A stretch of DNA of 64,000 nt, taken from assembly GCA_027486845.1 (NCBI GenBank), contig JAIXOL010000029.1, forward strand, positions 117,395 to 181,394, written 5' to 3'. A program made the translations under genes and the position numbers. Of this stretch, positions 1-7,171 are shown piece after piece; within the stretch, counting starts at the first letter, position 1, and each line of letters opens with the position of its first letter. The notes beneath the pieces are model-generated. The model ran no database searches and was not told the DNA's origin. It saw only the letters and a program-made list of their open reading frames with translations. This DNA comes from Cytophagaceae bacterium. GTDB taxonomy: Bacteria > Bacteroidota > Bacteroidia > Cytophagales > Spirosomataceae.

Positions 1-602
1 TGTATAAAATCAATACGGTTTTTATTTACTTCCGAAATCATGACATTTGCCCCTTTTTGGCGAGCAACTAAAGCCACCAACAGCCCGATTGGGCCACCGC
101 CAATGACAATGGCATTTTCGCCTGCAACAACTTCTCCCAAACGTACATCGTGGCAAGCAACTGCTAAAGGCTCAATCATCGCCCCGAGTTGTAGTGAAAG
201 ATTTTCAGGAAGTTTATGTAGCGTAAATGCTGGAACATTCCAATATTGCTGCATTCCACCCGGGGAATCAATACCGATAAATTTAAGGTTTTGGCCTATA
301 TGCCTAAATCCATTGTCGGCTGGCATTTCTATGCCTGGATTCAAAGGCCTAACAGTTACATTGTCACCTATTTTCCAGTCGCTTACGCCTTCGCCCAATT
401 CCTCAATTACGCCAGAAACCTCATGCCCGATGATTTGAGGTGGTTTTACTCGTGTATCCATCTTTCCGTGATAGATATGAACGTCCGTTCCACATACACC
501 CACATATGCCATTTTTAGGCGTACGTCTCCTTTTTCAAGGGGTTTATGAGAAGTTTCTATCAATTCAAAACTTTGATCTCCAATGTATTGTAGTGCTTTC
601 AT
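1..602 (-). CDS. Zinc-type alcohol/polyol dehydrogenase, C-terminus cut by window edge
   Basis: This is the N-terminal 200 residues of a medium-chain dehydrogenase (MDR family) that would oxidise an alcohol or sugar with NAD(P). The start is the ATG at 602-600. Catalytic-zinc ligands are visible as Cys37 (GVCGTD), His60-Glu61 (GHEVSG) and Glu144 (MIEPLA), and a nucleotide-binding GGGPIG loop begins near residue 168. The four structural-zinc cysteines expected at about residues 90, 93, 96 and 104 are replaced by Gly, Met, Asp and Gly, so this lobe probably binds no zinc. It points the same way as the large minus-strand operon but is separated from it by a plus-strand toxin-antitoxin pair. The substrate is unknown; a sugar or uronate derivative is an inference from context. 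Confidence 0.85.
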   Translation of the reverse strand, partial: MKALQYIGDQSFELIETSHKPLEKGDVRLKMAYVGVCGTDVHIYHGKMDTRVKPPQIIGHEVSGVIEELGEGVSDWKIGDNVTVRPLNPGIEMPADNGFRHIGQNLKFIGIDSPGGMQQYWNVPAFTLHKLPENLSLQLGAMIEPLAVACHDVRLGEVVAGENAIVIGGGPIGLLVALVARQKGANVMISEVNKNRIDFI

Positions 603-633
603 TAATCGATTTTTTAAATATGATTACTTTTTT

Positions 634-641
634 TAACTTTG
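634..641 (+). promoter_or_regulatory. Putative -7 box for the toxin-antitoxin pair
   Basis: TAACTTTG matches the Bacteroidota -7 consensus TAnnTTTG and lies 17 bases before the antitoxin ATG at 659. A T-rich run at 611-615 sits where a TTTG -33 element would be, but it is only a partial match. No experiment supports it. Confidence 0.4.
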
Positions 642-658
642 TTTAAAATTATAAGAAA

Positions 659-862
659 ATGACAACTTTAATTGTACATATAGATACTCCCCAAAATGCT
701 GCCCGTATTAGACTAGCGGTTGAAATGTTTAAAGGGGTTGAGTCAGTAATAAGTGATTCAGTTCATGAAAATTGGCTCAAACTATCTGAAAAAAGTTTGA
801 TGAATGAATGGAATGGTCCCGAAGATGATATTTGGGATAAAATTGAATTGCCCAAACAATGA
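659..862 (+). CDS. Small antitoxin-like protein of a MazF/PemK-type pair
   Basis: This 67-residue acidic protein begins MTTLIVHIDTPQNAARIRLA and ends in an acidic tail (PEDDIWDKIELP). I do not recognise its family by sequence. The call rests on its size, charge and position: its stop overlaps the ATG of a clear MazF/PemK-like toxin by four bases (ATGA, 859-862), the usual antitoxin-first order. In such pairs the antitoxin neutralises the toxin and often represses the operon. The N-terminal part lacks an obvious AbrB or RHH signature, so it may be one of the less common antitoxin types. It is encoded opposite to both flanking genes. Confidence 0.65.
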   Translation: MTTLIVHIDTPQNAARIRLAVEMFKGVESVISDSVHENWLKLSEKSLMNEWNGPEDDIWDKIELPKQ

Positions 863-1191
863 ACTATCAAAAAGGAGATATCATACTCATTCCTTTTCCA
901 TTTACCAATCAACGGGGGGCGAAACGTCGTCCTGCATTGATAATTTCTGACCAAACTGTACATCAAACAGGCGATGTTTTAGTCGTTCAAATTACTTCCC
1001 AATTTTATAGTGATGCACTGACTGAACAAATTCACACAAGCGATCTTACTTATCCTCTTCCAAAACAGAGTTATATCCGATGTCACAAAATCTTTGTTGT
1101 AGAGCAAACGCTGATTATTGGCAAAATTTCTGCCTTAAACCCTTCTAAATATCAACAAGTTATTGATAAAATTTTAGCCATTATTGGGTAA
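859..1191 (+). CDS. MazF/PemK-family toxin (endoribonuclease)
   Basis: This 110-residue protein shows the PemK/MazF fold signature near its start: YQKGDIILIPFPFTNQ, then KRRPALIISD. The family normally cleaves mRNA at short sequence motifs in the cytoplasm and is held inactive by the partner antitoxin. The Arg in KRRPA corresponds to the conserved basic residue of the family. It overlaps the antitoxin by four bases, so translation is probably coupled. It ends 10 bases before the convergent VOC gene. The pair sits between the uronate operon and a co-oriented dehydrogenase, which looks like an insertion into a once-continuous operon (inference). Confidence 0.85.
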   Translation: MNYQKGDIILIPFPFTNQRGAKRRPALIISDQTVHQTGDVLVVQITSQFYSDALTEQIHTSDLTYPLPKQSYIRCHKIFVVEQTLIIGKISALNPSKYQQVIDKILAIIG

Positions 1192-1201
1192 AATATAAGA
1201 T

Positions 1202-1582
1202 TTATCTTTGAATTAATTGTAAAACATTACCTTCTGGGTCTAAAAAAGTACGAACTTTTCCACTACCAGTTGCGGTTGAAAGTACACTAGTCCATCGGAT
1301 ATTATGATTATCTAGATGAGCAATTCCTGCCTCAATATCATCCACGCCAAAAGCTACATGTGACCAACCTGGGGTTAAATTTGTGCGTACTGGACGTGGA
1401 TTAGAGTCAATCGGTAATATTTCGAGAATCACGCCATCGGGTGCTTTGAGTAGCCAAATTGGGCGAGGGTCTTTATAAACGACTTCAAAGCCTAAAACTT
1501 CACAATACCAATTTGATAAAACTTCTACATTTTCGGCAGCCACTGCTGGGTGGTCGATACCTTTTATTTTGAATGTACTCAT
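1202..1582 (-). CDS. VOC-superfamily protein (glyoxalase-like), copy 1
   Basis: This 126-residue protein of the vicinal oxygen chelate superfamily begins GIDHPAVAAENVEVLSNWYC and ends with DPEGNVLQL, two typical ends of the paired beta-alpha-beta-beta-beta modules. The metal ligand pattern His (IDHPA), His (SHVAF) and Glu (VILEI) is visible. Its start overlaps the stop of copy 2 by four bases, so the two are translationally coupled and came from a duplication. The family includes isomerases, lyases and dioxygenases. As the last gene of the uronate operon it may isomerise or cleave a sugar-acid intermediate, but the substrate cannot be read from sequence. Confidence 0.8.
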   Translation of the reverse strand: MSTFKIKGIDHPAVAAENVEVLSNWYCEVLGFEVVYKDPRPIWLLKAPDGVILEILPIDSNPRPVRTNLTPGWSHVAFGVDDIEAGIAHLDNHNIRWTSVLSTATGSGKVRTFLDPEGNVLQLIQR

Positions 1583-1959
1583 AAATTTGTTCGTTCTAAA
1601 ATTTGAATCATATTGCCTTCGCAGTCGAAGGCGTTTCGCACCTTTCCACCACCTATGGCATTGATAACTTCACCACCCCAAACTATATTTTTGGTATCTA
1701 AAAAAATGATTGCTTGTTCTATGTTCTCAACCCTCAAAGCCAAATGCGACCAGCCAGGAGTCCAAGTGGTTCGATTTTGCCTTAAAGTATCGTCTTTTGG
1801 CATAATTTCGAGCAATGTACCATCTGGAGCTTTGAGCATCCAAACTGGTTTTGGATGTAAAAACCATTTTTCATATCCAAATACATCGCAATACCAATCA
1901 GATAGTTTTTCTACATCATCGGCAGCTACTGCTGGATGGTCTATTCCTAAAAATTTCAT
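1579..1959 (-). CDS. VOC-superfamily protein (glyoxalase-like), copy 2
   Basis: This is a tandem paralogue of the gene at 1202-1582, also 126 residues, beginning MKFLGIDHPAVAADDVEKLS. Its matching ligands are in IDHPA, SHLAL and LLEIMP. It starts inside the stop of the heparinase-like gene (ATGA at 1959-1956), completing a coupled chain of heparinase, VOC and VOC. The shared Trp-Met/Leu-Leu-Lys-Ala-Pro-Asp-Gly stretch in both copies suggests the same type of substrate, possibly as a heterodimer (inference). A role in handling an unsaturated or keto uronate released by the upstream lyase is plausible but unproven. Confidence 0.8.
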   Translation of the reverse strand: MKFLGIDHPAVAADDVEKLSDWYCDVFGYEKWFLHPKPVWMLKAPDGTLLEIMPKDDTLRQNRTTWTPGWSHLALRVENIEQAIIFLDTKNIVWGGEVINAIGGGKVRNAFDCEGNMIQILERTNL

Positions 1960-4022
1960 TTTGTTCGTTTTAATTTGTATTCATCACCCTCTTTTGTTAT
2001 TTCCCAAGTACGACCATGCCCCGAAATCATTGAAAAAGAATCATTGTCATTGAGTTGCAAAGTCCAATTTTTGGTATCGCTTTTTAAGGTATAATTATTG
2101 TTTATTGCTTCTAAATTCCAATTAATCAATGCATTAGGCTCATCCAAAGCTATGGCGTGAACAACGGTGCGAGTTGCTAATTTTTCTTTTTCAGTAAAAC
2201 GAAAAACGAAACTATCGCTAGAGCTTCCCTCGCCCAATTGATTAGGTTCTGGGTGATAAGCATCGTGTAGAAAGCCGTAAACTGGAAATGAAAATGAGCC
2301 ATTTCCTCCATGGAAAAGTTTCATGCCTGCGTTACTTTTTTTTACAGTCAAACAGTTTTTCTCTTTCAGCCAAACAGTTTTTCTATCGCGATTATTTACC
2401 ACCCAATTCCAAAGAGTTGTAACTGGATATTCTGCTGAAATCTTATCGACAATAAATAAAACATTACTTCCTGCCAAAATCCAACATCTTGAAAATGCTT
2501 GAATGGGTTGTCCATAAGCCCTGCCAACTTCTGAGCCAATTACTGAAATCACGTCATCTTTGGCACAAATCAACAAATTATCTCCTCTATCAATCTTTTC
2601 TCCACCTTTTCCATTGACGATTAATCTTCTTGGAAAAACGCTTTTTTGCTCTAACAATGAAGCTTTTGCTAAATCTTCCTGTAAACCCAAGGATTCTTTT
2701 TCAATCAAAAAAGTACAAGTATTATGGGTTTGTGAGCTACTTTCTAAGCCATGAATCAGGTTTCTATAACAAGAATGCCCTGGGTCTGCCAAAAGTCTTT
2801 CGTGATTATGAACTAAAATAAAGCTGTTCAAATCACCATGCAAATGCCCTAAGCCATTGAGTGGTTGGCTTCCTCCGTTGGTAGCTATAATAGTCTTTCC
2901 TTCCCAAGCGTCACGAATGAATCCATTACCGTTTGAAAATACAGTCGTCAAAGGCAAACCGGCTTCTTCGGGCGAAATACTTTTTGAGTCGTATGTCAAT
3001 AATGGAAGTGTCAAAAATCCCCAGTCATTTCTCATACCCAAAGTTGCTAAATCATGCGGTTCTTGGTTGGGGGATGAAACATAATATTTTTCAAAAAGCC
3101 ATTTTGCTAAACCTCTTTCAGTTTGGTCTTCACTTCTTGCGGCTAAGTGCAGTAAAACATCGCCCGAAGGACGAAAAATAGCGGCACTATCGTTAAAATT
3201 AGCAGCTCTGGCTCGTGGTTCATCGCCCCAACCTTGCAATGGTTTGGTGTAAAACATGGAGGTAGCAAACCAATTTACATAATGATAATTGTTGAATGCG
3301 GTGCGACGTTTCGCTGGATGATGAATTTTTGGATATTTTCTTTGGACGGCTTCTTTTGCAAAAGTCAAGGCTAATAAAAGATAATTACCATATTGTAAAG
3401 ATTCACCATAAGAGCCATCTTCTTGCAGGGCGTTTTGGCATAATTCAAACTCTGGCATTAATTCATTCACCGTTTTCTCATCTTCCACCACCACCGCCGA
3501 AACCATTGCACCGCCAAATAAAATACTTCTCCAATTAGCTAAATGAATGTTTTTATCCAGCCATCTACGGCAAAGGACAATACCTTTCTCTTTTAAGGCG
3601 GTCTTTATTTCATGTTGTTCGTTTTCTGAAAAAGCTTTTTTTGCTAAATCATAAACTGCCGAAATGCCCCAACACAAATGAGCCGTTTCCAAATGCCCCG
3701 TGAATGGTTCAGCATGGTCTCTAAATTCGGGACCTACCCATTCATAGTTGGATTTTCTTACGATTTCGAGCGACTCTCTTTTCAACCAATCGGCCAATTC
3801 GGGCGTTGGTTTAAGTGCATAACTCATAGCGGCATCCGACAAATACTCGGCGGTTGAATGCCACCAAATAGTCGTTGCGTTTGGTCCTAAGAGATTTTCC
3901 CAAGAAACTCGTTGGTAAACTCTTTTTTGTAAGGCATGAAAAAACACCGAAATCAACGATTTTTCATCATCAATTTCGTTCAAAATGGCTATTTTTTCAG
4001 TATCAGATAAAAATGTTGACAT
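1956..4022 (-). CDS. Heparinase II/III-family protein without signal peptide
   Basis: The protein has 688 residues. The N-terminal half is an alpha/alpha-toroid-like region (aromatic and Gly-rich, with SYGESLQYGNYLL near residue 200). The C-terminal half carries the heparinase II/III beta-sandwich signature GHLHGDLNSFILVHNHERLL followed by an ADPGHSCYR stretch near residues 390-420. The family cleaves uronic-acid-containing polysaccharides by beta-elimination. The protein begins MSTFLSDTEKIAILNEIDDE with no hydrophobic signal, so it probably works in the cytoplasm on imported oligosaccharides, as an exo-type oligo-lyase would. That is unusual next to the exported paralogue at 12986-14845. Its ATG lies one base after the RraA-like stop. 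Confidence 0.8.
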   Translation of the reverse strand: MSTFLSDTEKIAILNEIDDEKSLISVFFHALQKRVYQRVSWENLLGPNATTIWWHSTAEYLSDAAMSYALKPTPELADWLKRESLEIVRKSNYEWVGPEFRDHAEPFTGHLETAHLCWGISAVYDLAKKAFSENEQHEIKTALKEKGIVLCRRWLDKNIHLANWRSILFGGAMVSAVVVEDEKTVNELMPEFELCQNALQEDGSYGESLQYGNYLLLALTFAKEAVQRKYPKIHHPAKRRTAFNNYHYVNWFATSMFYTKPLQGWGDEPRARAANFNDSAAIFRPSGDVLLHLAARSEDQTERGLAKWLFEKYYVSSPNQEPHDLATLGMRNDWGFLTLPLLTYDSKSISPEEAGLPLTTVFSNGNGFIRDAWEGKTIIATNGGSQPLNGLGHLHGDLNSFILVHNHERLLADPGHSCYRNLIHGLESSSQTHNTCTFLIEKESLGLQEDLAKASLLEQKSVFPRRLIVNGKGGEKIDRGDNLLICAKDDVISVIGSEVGRAYGQPIQAFSRCWILAGSNVLFIVDKISAEYPVTTLWNWVVNNRDRKTVWLKEKNCLTVKKSNAGMKLFHGGNGSFSFPVYGFLHDAYHPEPNQLGEGSSSDSFVFRFTEKEKLATRTVVHAIALDEPNALINWNLEAINNNYTLKSDTKNWTLQLNDNDSFSMISGHGRTWEITKEGDEYKLKRTK

Positions 4023-4023
4023 A

Positions 4024-4770
4024 TCAGAAATAACCTCCGTTTTTAACTACATCTGTCGGTTTCATACCTGATTCTACCATTTCTCTGATTTCATCTTCTT
4101 TAAACATCAGTTTTTCGGTCGCTATTAGCACATCGTAGGCGATGTTTTGTGGAATAGAAATTACGCCATCAATATCACCAAAAATCCAATCGCCAGGTTT
4201 GACAATGACCTCACCCATCAAAATTGGTTTGAGGTAATGGTACATTCTAAAACGACCCAACATTCCTGTATTGGATTTGAATTGGTGGAATACAGGAAAA
4301 CCTAAATCTAAAATGGCTTGGGTATCTCTGATACCGTTGATAACTGCCCCTTTACAACCGATTTTCTTGGCAGCCATCGTCATTACTTCACCCCATTGCG
4401 AGGTTACGGTATCACCAGTACAGTCCCAAACCACAATTGAGTCTTCATAAAGGGCTTCCAACATTTCGGCTCGCATTTCAAACTCGCCTTCGGTTGTAAT
4501 GTCAGGGCCACCTTTTACTGTAAATGCCAAACCCGCCAGTTTCATGTTTTCTCTCAATGGAGAAAAATGCGAAGGCAAACTTGTTGAGTGCATTTGATAG
4601 TTGAAGCGAAGTATATCATTGACCGCACCTGTATAAAGTTTGAGGTAGCGTTCACGCATTTCGGCGACTGGGATAGGAAAAGGGGACAGCCCTCTGTCCC
4701 CCAGAGGGGGAACTTTTCCATTAGAAGTCATTTCATTTAATTGCACGTTATTTTTTTCGTTTGAATTCAT
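4024..4770 (-). CDS. RraA-family protein (aldolase/decarboxylase-like)
   Basis: The protein has 248 residues, and the RraA/HMG-aldolase fold begins near residue 38 (MRERYLKLYTGAVNDILRF). The GCKGAVINGIRDT stretch and GDWIFGDIDGVISIP near the C-terminus are typical of the family, whose enzymatic members cleave or decarboxylate 4-hydroxy-2-oxo acids using a divalent metal. In a uronate operon it could cleave a keto-deoxy sugar acid (inference). The first 37 residues are an extension that includes PPLGDRGLSPFP, encoded by a palindromic repeat at about 4682-4710. The ATG at 4770 overlaps the SDR stop by one base. Internal starts at Met14 or Met38 are possible. Confidence 0.8.
   Translation of the reverse strand: MNSNEKNNVQLNEMTSNGKVPPLGDRGLSPFPIPVAEMRERYLKLYTGAVNDILRFNYQMHSTSLPSHFSPLRENMKLAGLAFTVKGGPDITTEGEFEMRAEMLEALYEDSIVVWDCTGDTVTSQWGEVMTMAAKKIGCKGAVINGIRDTQAILDLGFPVFHQFKSNTGMLGRFRMYHYLKPILMGEVIVKPGDWIFGDIDGVISIPQNIAYDVLIATEKLMFKEDEIREMVESGMKPTDVVKNGGYF
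4682..4708. repeat. Palindromic GC-rich repeat inside the RraA-like gene
   Basis: GGGGACAG (4682-4689) and CTGTCCCC (4694-4701) form a perfect 8-bp inverted repeat. It overlaps a second one, CCCTCTG (4690-4696) with CAGAGGG (4702-4708). The base composition is far more GC-rich than the surroundings, and the repeat encodes part of a non-conserved N-terminal extension in frame. It resembles a small mobile palindromic element. I found no second copy in this window. Confidence 0.55.
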
Positions 4771-5468
4771 TATGCTAAAAATTTCATATTATCAAAATTG
4801 ATTTCTCTAATCAACACATAGTCAGGCTGATTTAATACAAAAACGATGACCCTTGCCACGTCTTCTACTTTCAAAAACTTCTCTCGTGGTACTTGGCGGT
4901 CGCCCCAATAATTGCTGTCGGTAGGGCCTGGGTTGATGTCGGTTACTTTAATACCAAGTTTTAAGGCTTGGTCGGCGAGTCCGCTACTCAAACCCCTTGC
5001 TCCAAATTTAGAGGCACAATAAATAGGTGCATTAGGATTGGTGCGTTGTCCTGCCATAGATATAACTGTTAGGATATGTCCCGATTTATTGGCTTTCATG
5101 ACCTTCAATGCCTCTCTATTACAGAGAAAAACGCCTTTTACGTTAATGTCAATCATTTTTTCAAAGGTCTCTAAATCGGTTGTTGAAAGGTCTGGCGAAG
5201 TAAGTCCAAGTCCAGCATTGTTCAAGAGTGCATCCACTGTGCCGAAGGATTCCATACAAGCTGCAAAACCTACAGCAACATCGGCTTCTACGCTTACATC
5301 GCCTTTGAAAGAACGTAAATTTTCATGCGAAACTTCATCAGAAAGTTGATTGGTACGACTAAAATCAAAGACTTTTGCTCCTACTTCTAAAAGCATTAAA
5401 GCAGTAGCTTTTCCGATTCCACTTGATGCTCCCGTGATGAATACTACTTTGTTTTCTAAATTATTCAT
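4770..5468 (-). CDS. SDR-family oxidoreductase
   Basis: This 232-residue classical short-chain dehydrogenase has the cofactor motif TGASSGIGKA near residue 14, NNAG near residue 87, a catalytic Ser in VISMAG and a Tyr-Lys pair in YCASK near residue 150. It begins six bases after the symporter stop and runs into the RraA-like start. In uronate pathways an SDR commonly reduces the unsaturated-uronate product (4-deoxy-5-hexoseulose uronate) to 2-keto-3-deoxygluconate with NAD(P)H, and the lyase-rich context favours such a role. The exact substrate is an inference. It is slightly short for the family but all key residues are present. Confidence 0.85.
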   Translation of the reverse strand: MNNLENKVVFITGASSGIGKATALMLLEVGAKVFDFSRTNQLSDEVSHENLRSFKGDVSVEADVAVGFAACMESFGTVDALLNNAGLGLTSPDLSTTDLETFEKMIDINVKGVFLCNREALKVMKANKSGHILTVISMAGQRTNPNAPIYCASKFGARGLSSGLADQALKLGIKVTDINPGPTDSNYWGDRQVPREKFLKVEDVARVIVFVLNQPDYVLIREINFDNMKFLA

Positions 5469-5474
5469 GATAGT

Positions 5475-7169
5475 TTATCTTTGGTTTTTTTTGAAATATA
5501 AAAATGAGGCTATAAAGAGGCATAAAAAGCCAGAACCTAAAGCGAGTTGTCCACTTAAAAGTGTGCGTGAAGGAAAACCCATCATCACAAACATCGAGCC
5601 CGTGAGGGCAAAGGCAATGCCGTACATGAGTTTGATGGCATTGGCAAAAGCATCGTCGTTTGTACTTTCTTTGGCTGGTACAAAAGGAATTGTAAGTTTA
5701 TGAAAAAAGGCACTAACTCGTTGATTATAAGCCGAATCTTTTGAAGGAAAATAGCCCGAAATAATGAATACTGCAAAGCAAAATATAATTTCAACTAAAG
5801 TGGCAATTGCCCATCTGATCTCTTCAATTGTTCCAATTCCTGCTATATTAAAGTAATCATTTTTTACAAAATTAAAATGCATCAAAAATCCTAAAATCAC
5901 CCCTCCAAAAAGGGTTACCAATGCCCCCCAAGGTTGAGATTTTCTATTTAATACACCCACGATTACAGGGACAATCATTGGCACGGCAAAAATTCCTGCC
6001 AAAAGTTTATTGGCTTCAAAAGCTCCACCAAAACCAGCCACGAATAATGCTCCGATGGTAACTATAGAACCCACCAAAAGGGTCATTAGCCTGCCTACTA
6101 AAAGCGATTCTTTTCCACTGGCATTGGGTCTAAAAACCCTTTGGTAAATATCACGAGTTAGTACACTGGCTGTAACGTTGTATTCTGCACTAAGTACTGA
6201 CATTGTAGCGGCAAACATGGCTGCCATCATCAAACCCATTATGCCTGAAGGTAAAAGTTTTACACATAATGCCACATAAGCCATTTCAGGATTGGCTAAA
6301 TCTGGCAAAATTACTCGGGCAGCCAATGGTGGGAAAAGAAATATGATTGGGAAAATAAAGAAAAATAGTGCTGACAAACCTGCTAATTTTTGTCCGTCAG
6401 TTTCTGTTTTGGCTGAATAAAAGCGTTGAATAAAAGTCCAATTGCCTAAATACCTAATGATTAGCAAAATATAATAAGTCATTAACCAAAAAGGCATTCC
6501 TTTTTTACCGTTGAACCAAGTCATATTTTGTGGAATAACGGCTTGCATGTTTTCAATACCTCCTGCGGCATTGTAAGCCAGCGGAACTAAGATTAATGTA
6601 GCAAAAAAGAGAATTACAAACTGCACCACATCTGTAACAATAACTGCCCAAAAACCACCTACAACCGTGTAAAGTGTAACTACAATGCCACAACCAATCA
6701 CTGCAGTTTCAAAAGGGATACCCGAAGCGGCAGTGATAAAAAGACCAATAGAATAAAGTTTTATCATGTCGTCGAGTAGCTTGAAAACTACACCGCTCCA
6801 CGAAAATATTTGTCGGATGGGGGCATTGTAGCGGGTTTCTAAAAATTCCACTGGACTCATGATTCCTGCTCTTTTCCATCGTTTGGCAAATAAACCAATG
6901 GCAATTAATGAAGGGAAAACCGTACTCCAAATAACAGTAATGGCCACTAAACCATCTGAATAGGCAATGCCAGCGTAAGCCACAAAAATGAAAGTACTAA
7001 ACTTGGTCATGAAATTGCTAATGCCTCCCGCTATCCAAGATACACCACTTCCACCTTTAAAATAATCATTAATGTTTTTGACGAACCGCCCTAAGAAAAT
7101 ACCAATACCTGACATCATTACCATGTACAGGACAATCGCAACGTAATCTAATGTTTGTAATTTATTCAT
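5475..7169 (-). CDS. Sodium:solute symporter (SSS family)
   Basis: This 564-residue inner-membrane protein has about 14 hydrophobic segments. The N-terminal part (LDYVAIVLYMVMMSGIGIFL, then FKGGSGVSWIAGGISNFMTKFST) matches the SSS/SGLT family core, and a FWAVIVTDVVQF segment follows in the fifth-helix region. Members import sugars, sialic acid or organic acids with sodium. Placed between periplasmic GH105-like genes and cytoplasmic SDR/RraA genes, it most likely imports the released uronate or unsaturated uronate monomers (inference). It is two bases from the upstream GH105-like gene, so the genes are co-transcribed. No truncation is visible. Confidence 0.88.
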   Translation of the reverse strand: MNKLQTLDYVAIVLYMVMMSGIGIFLGRFVKNINDYFKGGSGVSWIAGGISNFMTKFSTFIFVAYAGIAYSDGLVAITVIWSTVFPSLIAIGLFAKRWKRAGIMSPVEFLETRYNAPIRQIFSWSGVVFKLLDDMIKLYSIGLFITAASGIPFETAVIGCGIVVTLYTVVGGFWAVIVTDVVQFVILFFATLILVPLAYNAAGGIENMQAVIPQNMTWFNGKKGMPFWLMTYYILLIIRYLGNWTFIQRFYSAKTETDGQKLAGLSALFFFIFPIIFLFPPLAARVILPDLANPEMAYVALCVKLLPSGIMGLMMAAMFAATMSVLSAEYNVTASVLTRDIYQRVFRPNASGKESLLVGRLMTLLVGSIVTIGALFVAGFGGAFEANKLLAGIFAVPMIVPVIVGVLNRKSQPWGALVTLFGGVILGFLMHFNFVKNDYFNIAGIGTIEEIRWAIATLVEIIFCFAVFIISGYFPSKDSAYNQRVSAFFHKLTIPFVPAKESTNDDAFANAIKLMYGIAFALTGSMFVMMGFPSRTLLSGQLALGSGFLCLFIASFLYFKKNQR

Positions 7170-7171
7170 AA

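Noticed and set aside
245..275. CCCGGGG palindrome in the dehydrogenase gene.
   Set aside because: It is short and inside a conserved coding stretch (Ser-Pro-Gly-Gly); chance is the simplest explanation.
40..646. Plus-strand reading frames at 40-438, 246-518 and 440-646.
   Set aside because: They lie opposite the dehydrogenase on the minus strand, whose zinc-ligand and cofactor motifs are clear. The plus-strand products show no recognisable domain.
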